Position numbers and translations under genes: made by a program
The notes under the pieces: generated by a model
Told to the model about the DNA's origin: nothing
What the model saw: only the letters and a program-made list of their open reading frames with translations
Database searches by the model: none
Assembly: GCA_964468815.1 (NCBI GenBank)
Contig: CAYXWN010000003.1
Location: forward strand, 1-64,000
DNA: 64,000 bases
Reading direction: 5' to 3'
From: UMGS621 sp964468815
GTDB taxonomy: Bacteria > Bacillota > Clostridia > Christensenellales > Borkfalkiaceae
Shown here: piece by piece, positions 44,952-53,392 of the stretch
Layout of the letters: each line of letters opens with the position of its first letter
Numbering within the stretch: position 1 is the first letter of the stretch

Positions 44952-46802
44952 ATGGAGATTCCGCAGGAATATTACGAATTGTTGGCGCGCTCCTTTCGTT
45001 CGCCGAAAGCCGCGATGACTGAAATTATTAATCTACAAGCGATTTTGAATCTTCCTAAGGGGACGGAACATTTTTTAAGCGATCTGCATGGAGAAGCGGA
45101 TACGTTTTTGCATATTCTGAAAAACGCTTCCGGGGTAATTCGCACTAAGATCGAAACGATTTTCGATTACGTGCTTACTTCCCGTCAAAAGGACGATCTT
45201 GCCGCTCTTATTTATTATCCGGAAGAGCGTCTGACCGTCGTGAAACGACAAGAAAAGGATATGGACGAATGGTATCGACAAACGCTTTTGAAGTTGATCG
45301 AGGTTTTGAAAGTGGTTGCGTCCAAATATACGCGCAGTAAGGTTCGGAAAGCGTTGCCGCGCGATTATATGTACGTGATTGATGAATTGATCAATATGTC
45401 GCATCAGTCCATCAATAAGCAAAATTATTACGATAATATTATTTCTTCCATTATTGAGTTGAACGACGCCGATTCTTTCGTGATTGCCATGTGTGAATTG
45501 ATTCAGCGACTTGCGATCGATCATTTGCATATTATCGGCGATATTTTCGATCGAGGTGACGGCGCGGACGTCATTGTCGACCGCCTAATGCGGTATCATT
45601 CTCTGGATATTCAATGGGGAAATCACGACCTGTTATGGATCGGAGCGGCTTGCGGAAACGTCGCTTGCATTGCGAATATTATTCGCATCAACTGTACGTA
45701 TCGGAATTTGCAAATTTTAGAGAGTCGTTACGGCATCAATTTGCGCCCGTTAAGCACATATGCCGAAAAACGTTACGAAAACGATCCGTGTAAAACTTTT
45801 CGGATTGACGACACCTACGATACCTCTGTTCCCTTTGATAAAAACGAGAATCTCGCGAAGATCAACAAGGCGATTACGGTCATTCAGTTAAAATTGGAAA
45901 ACGCTCTAATTGCGGCGCACCCGGAGTTCGATATGGCGGATCGAGCGCTTTATCCGGAAACCGTTTTAACCGATGAAGAGCAAGCGATCGTGCATTTTTT
46001 GCAAGAGGAATTTATTCATTCTGCAAAGTTACAATCGCACATTCGTTTTTTGCTGGAAAAGGGGAGCATGTATCTCGTATACAACGGCAATCTTTTGATG
46101 CACGGGTGTGTTCCGACAAACGAGGACGGTTCGTTTACTTTCGTCAGCGTGGGGGATACGCGTTATTCGGGTAAGGCTCTTTACGATCGATTGGACCGTT
46201 TGGTACGGGACGCCTATCGGAAGCGCACGCCTTACGACGTGGACTATATGTGGTATCTTTGGTGTGGCAAAAATTCTCCCGTATACGGAAGAGATCGCAT
46301 GATTACGTATGAAAAACATTTCGGCGATCCCAAGACGACGGAAACAAAAAATCCCTACTATACGTTCGTCAAGGAAGAGGCTTATTGCGAGAGAGTGTTG
46401 AACGAGTTCGGAACGGGCGGAAAATTTTCACATATCGTAAACGGACATATGCCCGTCAAGGTAAAAGACGGCGAAGCCCCCGAAAGCGCGAACGGAAAAC
46501 ATATTACCATTGACGGCGGTTTGGCAAAGGCGTATCATTCCAAGACGGGGATCGGCGGTTACACGCTGATCAGTAATTCGCAGGGGCTGTTTCTCGTCAG
46601 TCATGCGCCGTTTACGTCGGCAAAGGAATATATCGACAGTTTAGAGGATCTTCATTCTCGCAGTCGCACGTTACAGACGTACGAACCGCGTATTTTGGTA
46701 CGCGATACGGATACCGGCAAAAAAATGGCGGAAGAGATCGGCGTATTGAAACACATGTTAAAAGAATATTATAAAATGAACGTTAGAGAGGAATCGAAAT
46801 GA
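44952..46802 (+). CDS. fbp: Fructose-1,6-bisphosphatase class III
   Basis: Gluconeogenic phosphatase of the Firmicute-specific class III, 616 residues (family about 640-670). The metallophosphoesterase motifs are complete: LSDLHGEADTF, GDIFDRGDGAD, WGNHDLLWIGA, NGHMPVKV and TIDGGLAKAYH. GGGAGG precedes the ATG. Its stop overlaps the asnA start (ATGA), which couples carbon and nitrogen genes in one transcript. Confidence 0.97.
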   Translation: MEIPQEYYELLARSFRSPKAAMTEIINLQAILNLPKGTEHFLSDLHGEADTFLHILKNASGVIRTKIETIFDYVLTSRQKDDLAALIYYPEERLTVVKRQEKDMDEWYRQTLLKLIEVLKVVASKYTRSKVRKALPRDYMYVIDELINMSHQSINKQNYYDNIISSIIELNDADSFVIAMCELIQRLAIDHLHIIGDIFDRGDGADVIVDRLMRYHSLDIQWGNHDLLWIGAACGNVACIANIIRINCTYRNLQILESRYGINLRPLSTYAEKRYENDPCKTFRIDDTYDTSVPFDKNENLAKINKAITVIQLKLENALIAAHPEFDMADRALYPETVLTDEEQAIVHFLQEEFIHSAKLQSHIRFLLEKGSMYLVYNGNLLMHGCVPTNEDGSFTFVSVGDTRYSGKALYDRLDRLVRDAYRKRTPYDVDYMWYLWCGKNSPVYGRDRMITYEKHFGDPKTTETKNPYYTFVKEEAYCERVLNEFGTGGKFSHIVNGHMPVKVKDGEAPESANGKHITIDGGLAKAYHSKTGIGGYTLISNSQGLFLVSHAPFTSAKEYIDSLEDLHSRSRTLQTYEPRILVRDTDTGKKMAEEIGVLKHMLKEYYKMNVREESK

Positions 46803-47773
46803 GTTTGACTTTATTGGAAACCGAAGTTGCAATCAAGGCGATCAAGGACGGCTTTGAAAAGGAACTTGCGAAACAGTTAAAATTAACGCGCGTTTCCGCG
46901 CCGTTGTTCGTGCATCCCGAAACGGGGTTAAACGACACCTTAAACGGCGTCGAACGCCCGGTCGCATTTGCAGCGAACGGTATAGACGGAGAACTTGAAA
47001 TCGTGCAATCGCTCGCAAAATGGAAACGAAACGCGTTGGTTCGCTACGGATTTTCGGCAGGGACTGGGCTTTATACGGATATGAACGCGATACGTCGGGA
47101 CGAAACCGCCGATGCGCTTCATTCTTATTACGTCGATCAATGGGATTGGGAGAAGATCATTGAACCCAAACAACGCAATTATACCTACTTAAAGACGGTT
47201 GTTCGCGCGGTCTATTCGGCGATCAAGCGCATTGCTGCGCAGGTGACGAAGCAATACCCGTCGTTGACGTTCGATTTACCCAAAGAAATTACCTTTGTCT
47301 CCACAAAGGAGTTGGAAAAGACGTATCCCGCGCTTTCTCCGCGCGAGCGCGAAAACGCTTTCGTCAAGACGTATCGCGCGGTATTCGTTTATCAAATCGG
47401 TTGGCCGCTTTCGGATAAAAAGCCGCACGACGGCAGAGCCGCCGACTATGACGATTGGAAGTTAAACGGCGATATTTTGCTATGGCACGAACCGCTTGAT
47501 TGCGCACTTGAAATCTCTTCGATGGGGATTCGCGTCAATGCGGATTCGTTGGTGAAACAGTTGAAATACAAAAAAGAACTCGATAAACTTGAAAATCCTT
47601 ATTGTAAAGACGTTTTAGAAGGTCGTTTGCCGCTTACGGTCGGCGGCGGAATCGGTCAGTCCCGTCTTTGTATGTTTTTCTTAAAAAAACGTCATATCGG
47701 CGAGGTGCAGGCTTCCGTATGGAGCGAGGCAGAGGAAGCTGCGGCGAAAAAAGAAGGGATTACGTTGTTATAA
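46799..47773 (+). CDS. asnA: Aspartate-ammonia ligase AsnA
   Basis: Makes asparagine from aspartate, ammonia and ATP. 324 residues, family length, related to class II tRNA synthetases: RVSAPLFVHPETGLND, FSAGTGLYTDMNAIRRDE, VDQWDWEK, ELEISSMGIRV-like block and the final GGGIGQSRLCMF are present. Starts within the fbp stop. Confidence 0.97.
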   Translation: MSLTLLETEVAIKAIKDGFEKELAKQLKLTRVSAPLFVHPETGLNDTLNGVERPVAFAANGIDGELEIVQSLAKWKRNALVRYGFSAGTGLYTDMNAIRRDETADALHSYYVDQWDWEKIIEPKQRNYTYLKTVVRAVYSAIKRIAAQVTKQYPSLTFDLPKEITFVSTKELEKTYPALSPRERENAFVKTYRAVFVYQIGWPLSDKKPHDGRAADYDDWKLNGDILLWHEPLDCALEISSMGIRVNADSLVKQLKYKKELDKLENPYCKDVLEGRLPLTVGGGIGQSRLCMFFLKKRHIGEVQASVWSEAEEAAAKKEGITLL

Positions 47774-47777
47774 CAAG

Positions 47778-48461
47778 ATGGATTTTTCACGTACGATTTC
47801 CCTTATCGGGGAAGATGCCTTTGCTAAATTAAAGCGCGCAAAGGTCGCCGTATTCGGCTTGGGCGGCGTTGGAAGTTACGTTGCGGAGTCGCTTGCGCGT
47901 TGCGGAGTCGGAACGCTTGTACTGATCGATGCCGATACCGTGGAGGAGAGCAACTGCAACCGTCAACTCGTCGCTCTTCGCTCGACGATAGGAAAAAACA
48001 AGGTTGACGTGATGCGCGAGCGGATTGCGGATATCAATCCTGTATGTAACGTTCTCGCGTATCCGACGTTTTATTTGCCCGAAAATGCGGAAGAATTTCA
48101 CCTTTCGGAGTATGACGCCGTAGCGGATGCAATCGACACCGTGACGGCAAAAATCGAACTTGCCGTTCGCGCCGAACGGGAAGGCTTTTATTTGATTTCC
48201 GCCATGGGGACGGGGAATAAACTCGATCCGTCGCGATTTGAGGCAGCGGATATTTACAGCACGTCCGTTTGTCCGCTTGCTCGTGTGATGAGAAGAGAGT
48301 TGAAAGCGCGCGGCGTAAAAGGGCTTCGCGTAGTTTATTCTAAGGAAGAACCGCGGGTTTCGGCGTTCGGGCGTACCCCCGGCAGCATTGCGTTCGTGCC
48401 GTCGGTTGCCGGACTGATGATGGCCGGCGAGATCGTTCGTTATCTTTCGGAAAGGGGGTAA
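47778..48461 (+). CDS. tcdA: tRNA threonylcarbamoyladenosine dehydratase (TcdA/CsdL, ThiF family)
   Basis: E1-like enzyme that cyclises t6A to ct6A in tRNA. 227 residues: ATP-binding VFGLGGVGSYVAESLARCG, adenylation residues in DADTVEESNCNRQLVA, and the TcdA-specific VADAIDTVTAKIEL and SAMGTGNKLDP. Catalytic Cys in CPLARVMRRELK. It lies 4 bp after asnA and probably shares the fbp promoter. Confidence 0.93.
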   Translation: MDFSRTISLIGEDAFAKLKRAKVAVFGLGGVGSYVAESLARCGVGTLVLIDADTVEESNCNRQLVALRSTIGKNKVDVMRERIADINPVCNVLAYPTFYLPENAEEFHLSEYDAVADAIDTVTAKIELAVRAEREGFYLISAMGTGNKLDPSRFEAADIYSTSVCPLARVMRRELKARGVKGLRVVYSKEEPRVSAFGRTPGSIAFVPSVAGLMMAGEIVRYLSERG

Positions 48462-48464
48462 ATT

Positions 48465-48893
48465 ATGGAATATGCAAGAAACGGAAATTTTTTGATCGTT
48501 CGTTTGAATCGCGGAGAAGAAATTCTTTCTTCGGTCGCCGCGGTTTGCGAAAAAGAGCATGTTGATTCTGCGTCTGTTGTCGGAATCGGCGCAGTCGATT
48601 ATTGCAAGGTAGGAATTTACCAAGTCGAAACGCGCGAATACCGTTCGCAAGAATTGTTCGGCGAACGGGAAATCACCTCGTTAGTCGGAAACGTCTCTTT
48701 AAAAGACGGGGTGCGGTATTATCATTTTCACATTGCGGTCGGCGGAGCGGATTTGACGGTACTCGGCGGACATTTAACCGAAGCGCGCATTTCCGCGACG
48801 GCGGAACTTTACGTTACGGTTTTTCCGATTACGGCAACGCGCGAGACAGACGAAACTCTCGGCTTGAATTTATTGCAATTTCCCACGTTTTGA
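48465..48893 (+). CDS. DUF296 / PPC-domain protein
   Basis: 142-residue stand-alone PCC/PPC (DUF296) domain, the fold fused to AT-hooks in plants. Typical elements are GEEILSSVAAVCEKEHVDSASVVGIGAV, YHFHIAVGG (conserved His) and VLGGHLTEARISATAELYV. The bacterial function is unknown. AAGGGGG precedes the ATG, 3 bp after tcdA. Confidence 0.9.
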   Translation: MEYARNGNFLIVRLNRGEEILSSVAAVCEKEHVDSASVVGIGAVDYCKVGIYQVETREYRSQELFGEREITSLVGNVSLKDGVRYYHFHIAVGGADLTVLGGHLTEARISATAELYVTVFPITATRETDETLGLNLLQFPTF

Positions 48894-49115
48894 GAGGAAA
48901 TGACGCAAATAAAGGACTATTTACGGCAGAGAGGGCATTGACTGCCGATGGCTGAATGAGAAAATGGTTTGGTTGCTCGTTTTGCGATTTTGCGGACGAT
49001 GCGGCGGAAGTTGGTATCCGTGGGAACGCTCTTATTATGATATCAATGTGACGGATAGTCGCGATTTGAAGATTGCGTCGCACAAGATCGGGGTGTTGAT
49101 TCGAATCCTCGTATA

Positions 49116-49130
49116 TTACAAGGTATCGCC
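49116..49130. repeat. Left terminal inverted repeat of the integrative element
   Basis: TTACAAGGTATCGCC, exactly complementary to 53378-53392; a further TGC matches after three unmatched bases. It lies 37 bp before the integrase start. Confidence 0.8.
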
Positions 49131-49166
49131 GAATGCTCTCAAAGAGTAAAAGGACGGTAAAAAGAA

Positions 49167-50096
49167 ATGACAAAAACGGTAAAAGAAAAGGAATTTGAAA
49201 GGCGATTTGAACGAATTGAAAGCAATCTTGAAAGTATAATAGGAATATTAAAGGACGGGAAAAAGCCCGCCCGTGATATTCCTATGTTTTACGAGTATTT
49301 AGATTTATGGCTTACGGAAACGAAAGCCCCGAAAATAACGGCAAAAAGTTTAAAAATTTTAGCAAGTGGCGTAAATAACTATATTAAGCCTAATATAGAA
49401 AATAAGCGACTTGACGAAATCAAAGCAAGCGAAATGCTTATTGCGATAGATAAAGTCCCGTATAGTTATATGCGACAAGTCGTGTATAGTATTTTTCGTG
49501 CGGTGTTTAAGCGTGCCTATCAGTTTGACATATTAAGCGAAAACCCCGCCGAAAAATTAGATTTTGTAAAACACGTTAGACAAAAAGGCAAAGCCCTAAC
49601 GAAAAACGAGCAAACGGAATTTGTTAAAGCAATAAGCAAAGATAATAAGTACCGCCCGTTGTGGCTCTTTTATCTTCTTTCGGGTTGTCGGTGTTCGGAA
49701 ATTTTAGCGATAAAATGGACGGATGTTGACAACGAGCAAAAGCGAATTTTTATTCGTGGAACAAAAACCGAAAGTGCTGAAAGATATATACCCCTATTTC
49801 CACAAATAGCGGAAATTCTAAAAGAATTACCGCAAACAAGCGAATATATTTTTCCGTATACGCAAAGGGCGATACAATGGAATTTTGACAAGATACGAGA
49901 GAAAAACGGCTTTGAGTTCCGTATACACGATTTAAGGCATACATTTGCTACAAGGTGTTTAGAAAGCGGAATAAGTTTGAACACGGTTCAAAAGTGGCTC
50001 GGGCATAAAAGTAGCGTAACGACTGCGGGTATATATCAACACGTTTTGACGGACTTTGAAAAAGAAGAAGCAAAGCGATTTAACCCGAAAATTTAA
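49167..50096 (+). CDS. int: Tyrosine recombinase / integrase
   Basis: Site-specific recombinase, 309 residues. A coiled N-terminus (about 1-30), SAM-like core-binding domain (about 40-120) and catalytic domain with Arg in SGCRCSEILAIKW, His-x-x-Arg in IHDLRHTFATRCL, His in WLGHKSSVTTAGIYQHV and the nucleophile Tyr in IYQHV. It is the first gene at the left end, behind the element's repeated AAAGGACGGTAAAAG motif. Presumably it integrates and excises the element. Confidence 0.93.
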   Translation: MTKTVKEKEFERRFERIESNLESIIGILKDGKKPARDIPMFYEYLDLWLTETKAPKITAKSLKILASGVNNYIKPNIENKRLDEIKASEMLIAIDKVPYSYMRQVVYSIFRAVFKRAYQFDILSENPAEKLDFVKHVRQKGKALTKNEQTEFVKAISKDNKYRPLWLFYLLSGCRCSEILAIKWTDVDNEQKRIFIRGTKTESAERYIPLFPQIAEILKELPQTSEYIFPYTQRAIQWNFDKIREKNGFEFRIHDLRHTFATRCLESGISLNTVQKWLGHKSSVTTAGIYQHVLTDFEKEEAKRFNPKI

Positions 50097-50101
50097 GAGA
50101 A

Positions 50102-50146
50102 AGAAAAAAGGCGAATCGGCAACAAGGTTGCGGAATCGCCTTTTTG
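50102..50146. terminator. Convergent terminator between integrase and repressor
   Basis: AAAAAGGCGAATCGGCAACA and the following bases pair GGCGAT-type arms (AAAAGGCGAATC / GGAATCGCCTTTTT) and end in T-rich sequence on the plus strand, with an A-rich start for the minus strand. Confidence 0.6.
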
Positions 50147-50413
50147 TTATATTAGATTATCAATGTTAAATAATTCGTTAGCGTCTATATCGTAAACCCA
50201 CATTAAATTAAAAAGGTCATATATGCTTGGTTCTCTTCTTCCTTGTTCCCAGTTTGCGTATGTGCTAATTGGCACGCCGAGTTTTTTAGCGACGGTTTTT
50301 TGTGAGTAGTTTTTTTCTGCTCTAATCGATTTTAATTTATCGCTAAAAATTTCTTTAAAAATTTCTATGAGGTTTTTGTTTTCTTCGTTCATAAGTTGTT
50401 TTAGAGTTTTCAT
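50147..50413 (-). CDS. XRE-family repressor of the integrative element
   Basis: 88 residues with a Cro/CI-type helix-turn-helix at about 28-82 (RAEKNYSQKTVAKKLGVPISTYANWEQGRREPSIYDLFNLMWVYDIDANELF). It is transcribed away from the main gene run, as lysogeny-type repressors are. Four TAGTCNNNNNGACTA-like palindromes in the space between it and the next gene are its probable operators. Confidence 0.88.
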   Translation of the reverse strand: MKTLKQLMNEENKNLIEIFKEIFSDKLKSIRAEKNYSQKTVAKKLGVPISTYANWEQGRREPSIYDLFNLMWVYDIDANELFNIDNLI

Positions 50414-50468
50414 TTTTTATTTGCACTCCTAAAAAATGTTTGCTTGTAATAATAATTTTAACATAAAA

Positions 50469-50569
50469 TAGTCAAAATGACTTGACGATAGTCAAAGTGA
50501 CCACTATAATAATATATGTAGTCGTAATGACTACAAAAAATTTTAATTTTTAGATAGTCAAAAAGACTA
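50469..50569. promoter_or_regulatory. Four repressor operators in the divergent control region
   Basis: Palindromes TAGTCAAAATGACT (50469-50482), TAGTCAAAGTGACCA (50489-50503), TAGTCGTAATGACTA (50519-50533) and TAGTCAAAAAGACTA (50555-50569). The consensus is TAGTC-N5-GACTA, and it is not seen in the rest of the element. Binding by the adjacent XRE protein is inferred. Confidence 0.85.
50482..50510 (+). promoter_or_regulatory. Rightward promoter of the integrative element, with an operator in its spacer
   Basis: TTGACG (50482-50487) and TATAAT (50505-50510) with a 17-bp spacer; operator 2 fills that spacer exactly. It would drive the gene run to the replication initiator. Confidence 0.85.
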
Positions 50570-50590
50570 TAAAGGACGGTAAAAGGCGAA

Positions 50591-50842
50591 ATGAAGAAAA
50601 AGCGACGGACCACGGCAAGACAAAATGACGACGAAAAGTTGTTGCGATATGGCGTAACGGTGTTTTTAAGCAATAAAGAAGTAGACGTTATAACGATTGA
50701 AAATCGTTCGGGGTGTATTTCTTTAAGGCGTAGAGAGATACCGCAAAGAGATATACAAGCAATAGGCTTTACGGCAAATTTTGACGAAGACAACGACTAT
50801 TACGAAGAAGACAAAAAAGCCCACGCAAAGCGGTTTAAGTGA
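50591..50842 (+). CDS. Small basic/acidic protein of the integrative element, unknown
   Basis: 83 residues: a basic start (MKKKRRTTARQNDDEK), a central block that looks beta-rich (YGVTVFLSNKEVDVITI) and an acidic, Tyr-rich end. I do not recognise it. First gene under the operator-controlled promoter and preceded by AAAGGACGGTAAAAGGC. Confidence 0.65.
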   Translation: MKKKRRTTARQNDDEKLLRYGVTVFLSNKEVDVITIENRSGCISLRRREIPQRDIQAIGFTANFDEDNDYYEEDKKAHAKRFK

Positions 50843-50935
50843 AACGGTAGCCAAAAGGCTATAAACCGCACGGGGTGGGCGAAATAAAACAAGAAAAGAA
50901 AAAAAACGAAAAATAAAAAAGGACGGTAAAAGACA

Positions 50936-51334
50936 ATGAAAAATTTAACTTTAATTAGAGAGAGTTTTGACGGAAAGGACGGCAAAAAGTATTGGGCGTA
51001 TATGGTAAGGGGCAATGTAAGGGGGCGTGAAGTCAAAGTTGATTTCGTGCCAAAAGACATTGGCGGATACGAGCCATTAGACATAGTTTTTGACGTGCAA
51101 GACAAAGCCGAACTAATTATAGGACAAGAGCAAATAACGGACAGTTACGGCAATAAGAATACATACACTACCTACAAAGCGCAAAACGTGGACGAGTTCG
51201 GCATAGTTTACGACTGCGGAATAAAACCGCAACGAGATAGCGACAAATCATTGCTTGCAATGCTTTTGAACGTGTTAAACGCACAAGCGAAAGCGGAAGA
51301 AGAAAAGAAAGCAAAGGACGGTAAAAGGCAATGA
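50936..51334 (+). CDS. Unknown protein of the integrative element, possible OB-fold
   Basis: 132 residues. The first ~95 residues are predicted strands (NLTLIRESFDGKDGKKYWAYMVRGNVRGREVKVDFVP); the end is a Lys/Glu helix. Its place before a rolling-circle initiator would suit a single-strand DNA-binding protein, but that is only positional inference. It starts behind the AAAGGACGGTAAAAG motif, and its own last codons contain the next copy of the motif. Confidence 0.65.
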   Translation: MKNLTLIRESFDGKDGKKYWAYMVRGNVRGREVKVDFVPKDIGGYEPLDIVFDVQDKAELIIGQEQITDSYGNKNTYTTYKAQNVDEFGIVYDCGIKPQRDSDKSLLAMLLNVLNAQAKAEEEKKAKDGKRQ

Positions 51335-51423
51335 AAAAGCCATACACAAAACCCGAAATAAAGATAATTTCAAGTGATACAAACGGGGGTAAACATTATG
51401 AAACCGAGTTTGCCGACAGTTGA
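51331..51423 (+). CDS. 30-residue ORF of the integrative element
   Basis: Starts MKKPYTKPEIKIISSD and ends at TGA 51421-51423, overlapping the previous stop (4 bp) and the next start (26 bp). The conserved AAAGGACGGTAAAAGGCA motif directly before its ATG argues that it is translated. The start resembles short leader-type peptides with PYxKPEI. Function unknown. Confidence 0.5.
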   Translation: MKKPYTKPEIKIISSDTNGGKHYETEFADS

Positions 51424-52039
51424 AGACATAGAAAAAATAAAAAAAGGTGATAACGAAATAATCTTCAAATACTATTTGCAAAATTATGAGTTTATAAAAA
51501 TGGTTGCAAAGTCCTATTGTCGCAAAAATAGATTGCGCAACAATCTATTTGAAGACATAACACAAGAGTGTTTATTGTATTTTCAAAAGTTTAATTTTGA
51601 AAATGCGGTAAGGTTTATACGCTCTATCAGTGATATAGCCGTATATGTCCGTTGGGGCGGTGAAAGAGTTTATCACCAAGTAAGGCAAGGTAACACTGAA
51701 ATATTAACAATACTTGACGAGCCTATAAGCCGAGAGAAACGGCACGGCGGAGAGCCTGAAACATTAGGCGAAACAATTGTTGCGCCGTATGACATTATAG
51801 AAGAACTCGAGCCGACCAAACGATATACAGACGAAATATATAAACTTGCGCAAAGTTATATGACCGAAAGAGAAAAACAAGCATTTGAATATTTTTACTA
51901 TACGGATTTAACGGCACGGGAAATCGGCGCAATAATGGGCATAACGATAAACGGCGCACAATCATTAAAAAATAACTATATGCGAAAATTGAAACGAAAT
52001 TCGCAAGAATTTAGCGAAAGGCTTTTAAGTATAAAATAA
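51398..52039 (+). CDS. Sigma-70-like factor of the integrative element
   Basis: 213 residues. Region 2-like N-terminal half (YYLQNYEFIKMVAKSYCRKNRLRNNLFEDITQECLLYFQKF) and a region 4 helix-turn-helix (MTEREKQAFEYFYYTDLTAREIGAIMGITINGAQSLKNNYMRKLKR). It may direct RNA polymerase to element promoters. The start is the ATG at 51398 after GGGGGT; a GTG at 51374 is in frame. Unlike the other element genes it does not use the AAAGGACGG start motif. Confidence 0.8.
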   Translation: MKPSLPTVEDIEKIKKGDNEIIFKYYLQNYEFIKMVAKSYCRKNRLRNNLFEDITQECLLYFQKFNFENAVRFIRSISDIAVYVRWGGERVYHQVRQGNTEILTILDEPISREKRHGGEPETLGETIVAPYDIIEELEPTKRYTDEIYKLAQSYMTEREKQAFEYFYYTDLTAREIGAIMGITINGAQSLKNNYMRKLKRNSQEFSERLLSIK

Positions 52040-52332
52040 GAGAAAACGGAAACGGAACGGCGACGGCGTAAAACGGCAAATAGCCTTTATAACGGCAAGG
52101 CAAAAAGAGAAAATAAAAGGTTTATCTTTTTAGATTGCAGAAGGCAAAAGAAAAAATAAAAAACGTAAAAAGTAAGTTTACGGTTTTATATCGTAGCATA
52201 CGACTAACGAAAAGCAACCCGAAAAGACGGTATAAAATGCGTTTTGTCAATAGGCAATTGGAATAAATAGCGTAGCGGTTTATGCCGAGAAAACTATTGA
52301 CGGAACGCAAGTAAACGCTAAAAAGGAACGCT
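52040..52332 (+). other. Non-coding region before the replication initiator, candidate origin
   Basis: About 290 bp with no credible gene. TGTCAATAG (near 52236) and CTATTGACG (near 52292) form an inverted repeat around an AT-rich 45-bp stretch, and TTTACGGTTTTATATCG...CGTA forms a further small palindrome. A double-strand origin nicked by the adjacent HUH protein would be expected here; the nick site cannot be named. Confidence 0.4.
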
Positions 52333-53370
52333 ATGTTTATAACCGCAAAACGCCCCACACTTGAACAACTCCCCGGCAATTTCAAAATACCTTTTTTTGA
52401 CGAACCAAAAAAAATATTGTGTAAAGTATATAACGATGGCGGGCATTATATTGCAACACCATACATACCCCAAAGAGTGCCAAAGAAAAAAGCAAAAGAA
52501 GAAGTGCAAGAAATTTTTGACAGCCTTTACGCAACGGCGATAAAGGACGGTAAAAATGAGAAAGAAACAAAAAGTTTTTTATTTGATAATTTATGCCCCT
52601 TTTTTGAAAATGACGAAGAAACGGAAATTTTCATAAAAGAGCAAATAAAACGCAAAGCGTTTAATTTGTACCAACGCAAAAAAAGGTTTAAGCGTAAAGC
52701 CTACTTGAATGCTTGGACGCATTTTATCACTATAACATATAGCGATAAAATGCTAAATGAAGAAGACTTCCGCAAAAAATTGCGTAAGTGCTTATGCAAT
52801 TTTCATACCCGTAGGGGTTGGCGATATATGGGCGTATTTGAAAGAGCACCCGAAACGGGGCGTTTACATTTTCACGCACTTTTATATGTGCCTGTGGGTG
52901 AAATGATAGGCGACTTGACGGAAAAGCAAGATTATAGCACAAAACAACACAAAATGCAAAAAACTATTGAAAATAGTTTTTTTGCGGAAAAATTCGGGCG
53001 CAACGACTTTAAGGAAATAACGCAAGGCGAATTACGAAAAGGTAATACGCTTGCCTATCTTTTGAAATATATTCAAAAGACGGGCGAACGTATTGTTTAC
53101 AGTAGAAATATACCCGAATATATCTATAAAGCAATAGACAAAAAAGACATAGCAAGCGAAATGCAAGATTTCGTGTTAAAGTATGTTTTATTTGATGACG
53201 TTATAGACTGGGAAAAAGATGTTGCGCACATAACATACGAACAAATAGACATTTTCGAACTAATGCGAAAAACTGCCCCAAAAGAGAAAAAACAAAGGCG
53301 GAAAACGGCGCAAAAGCAAGGCGGGTTAGCCGTTTTGCCCGTTTCCCCTTTGCGTTCTTGTTGGGCTTAA
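52333..53370 (+). CDS. rep: HUH-endonuclease rolling-circle replication initiator
   Basis: 345 residues. The catalytic part has motif 1 AWTHFITITYSDKM, the HUH motif His179-Phe-His181 in RLHFHALLYVPVGEMIG and motif 3 LAYLLKYIQKTGERIVYSR, carrying Tyr nucleophile candidates. It resembles the REP_ORF2/G2P-type proteins of filamentous phages and related elements. A basic KEKKQRRKTAQ tail follows. It should nick the element's origin for rolling-circle replication after excision. Last gene of the run. Confidence 0.85.
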   Translation: MFITAKRPTLEQLPGNFKIPFFDEPKKILCKVYNDGGHYIATPYIPQRVPKKKAKEEVQEIFDSLYATAIKDGKNEKETKSFLFDNLCPFFENDEETEIFIKEQIKRKAFNLYQRKKRFKRKAYLNAWTHFITITYSDKMLNEEDFRKKLRKCLCNFHTRRGWRYMGVFERAPETGRLHFHALLYVPVGEMIGDLTEKQDYSTKQHKMQKTIENSFFAEKFGRNDFKEITQGELRKGNTLAYLLKYIQKTGERIVYSRNIPEYIYKAIDKKDIASEMQDFVLKYVLFDDVIDWEKDVAHITYEQIDIFELMRKTAPKEKKQRRKTAQKQGGLAVLPVSPLRSCWA

Positions 53371-53377
53371 CGCATAG

Positions 53378-53392
53378 GGCGATACCTTGTAA
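53378..53392. repeat. Right terminal inverted repeat of the integrative element
   Basis: GGCGATACCTTGTAA, exact complement of 49116-49130, located 8 bp after the initiator gene. Confidence 0.8.

Noticed and set aside
49060..49125. TTCGAATC in GTTGATTCGAATCCTCG, like a tRNA T-loop at the left edge of the integrative element
   Set aside because: The flanking bases do not form a T stem, and no acceptor, D or anticodon arm can be drawn, so it is not a tRNA attachment site.
48964..49149. 61-codon open frame before the integrase
   Set aside because: It lacks a ribosome site and motifs, and contains the inferred element boundary.
52543..52560. Fifth copy of the AAAGGACGGTAAAA motif, inside the replication initiator gene
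   Set aside because: Here it encodes IKDGKN of the initiator, and the ATG after it opens only a short shadow frame.
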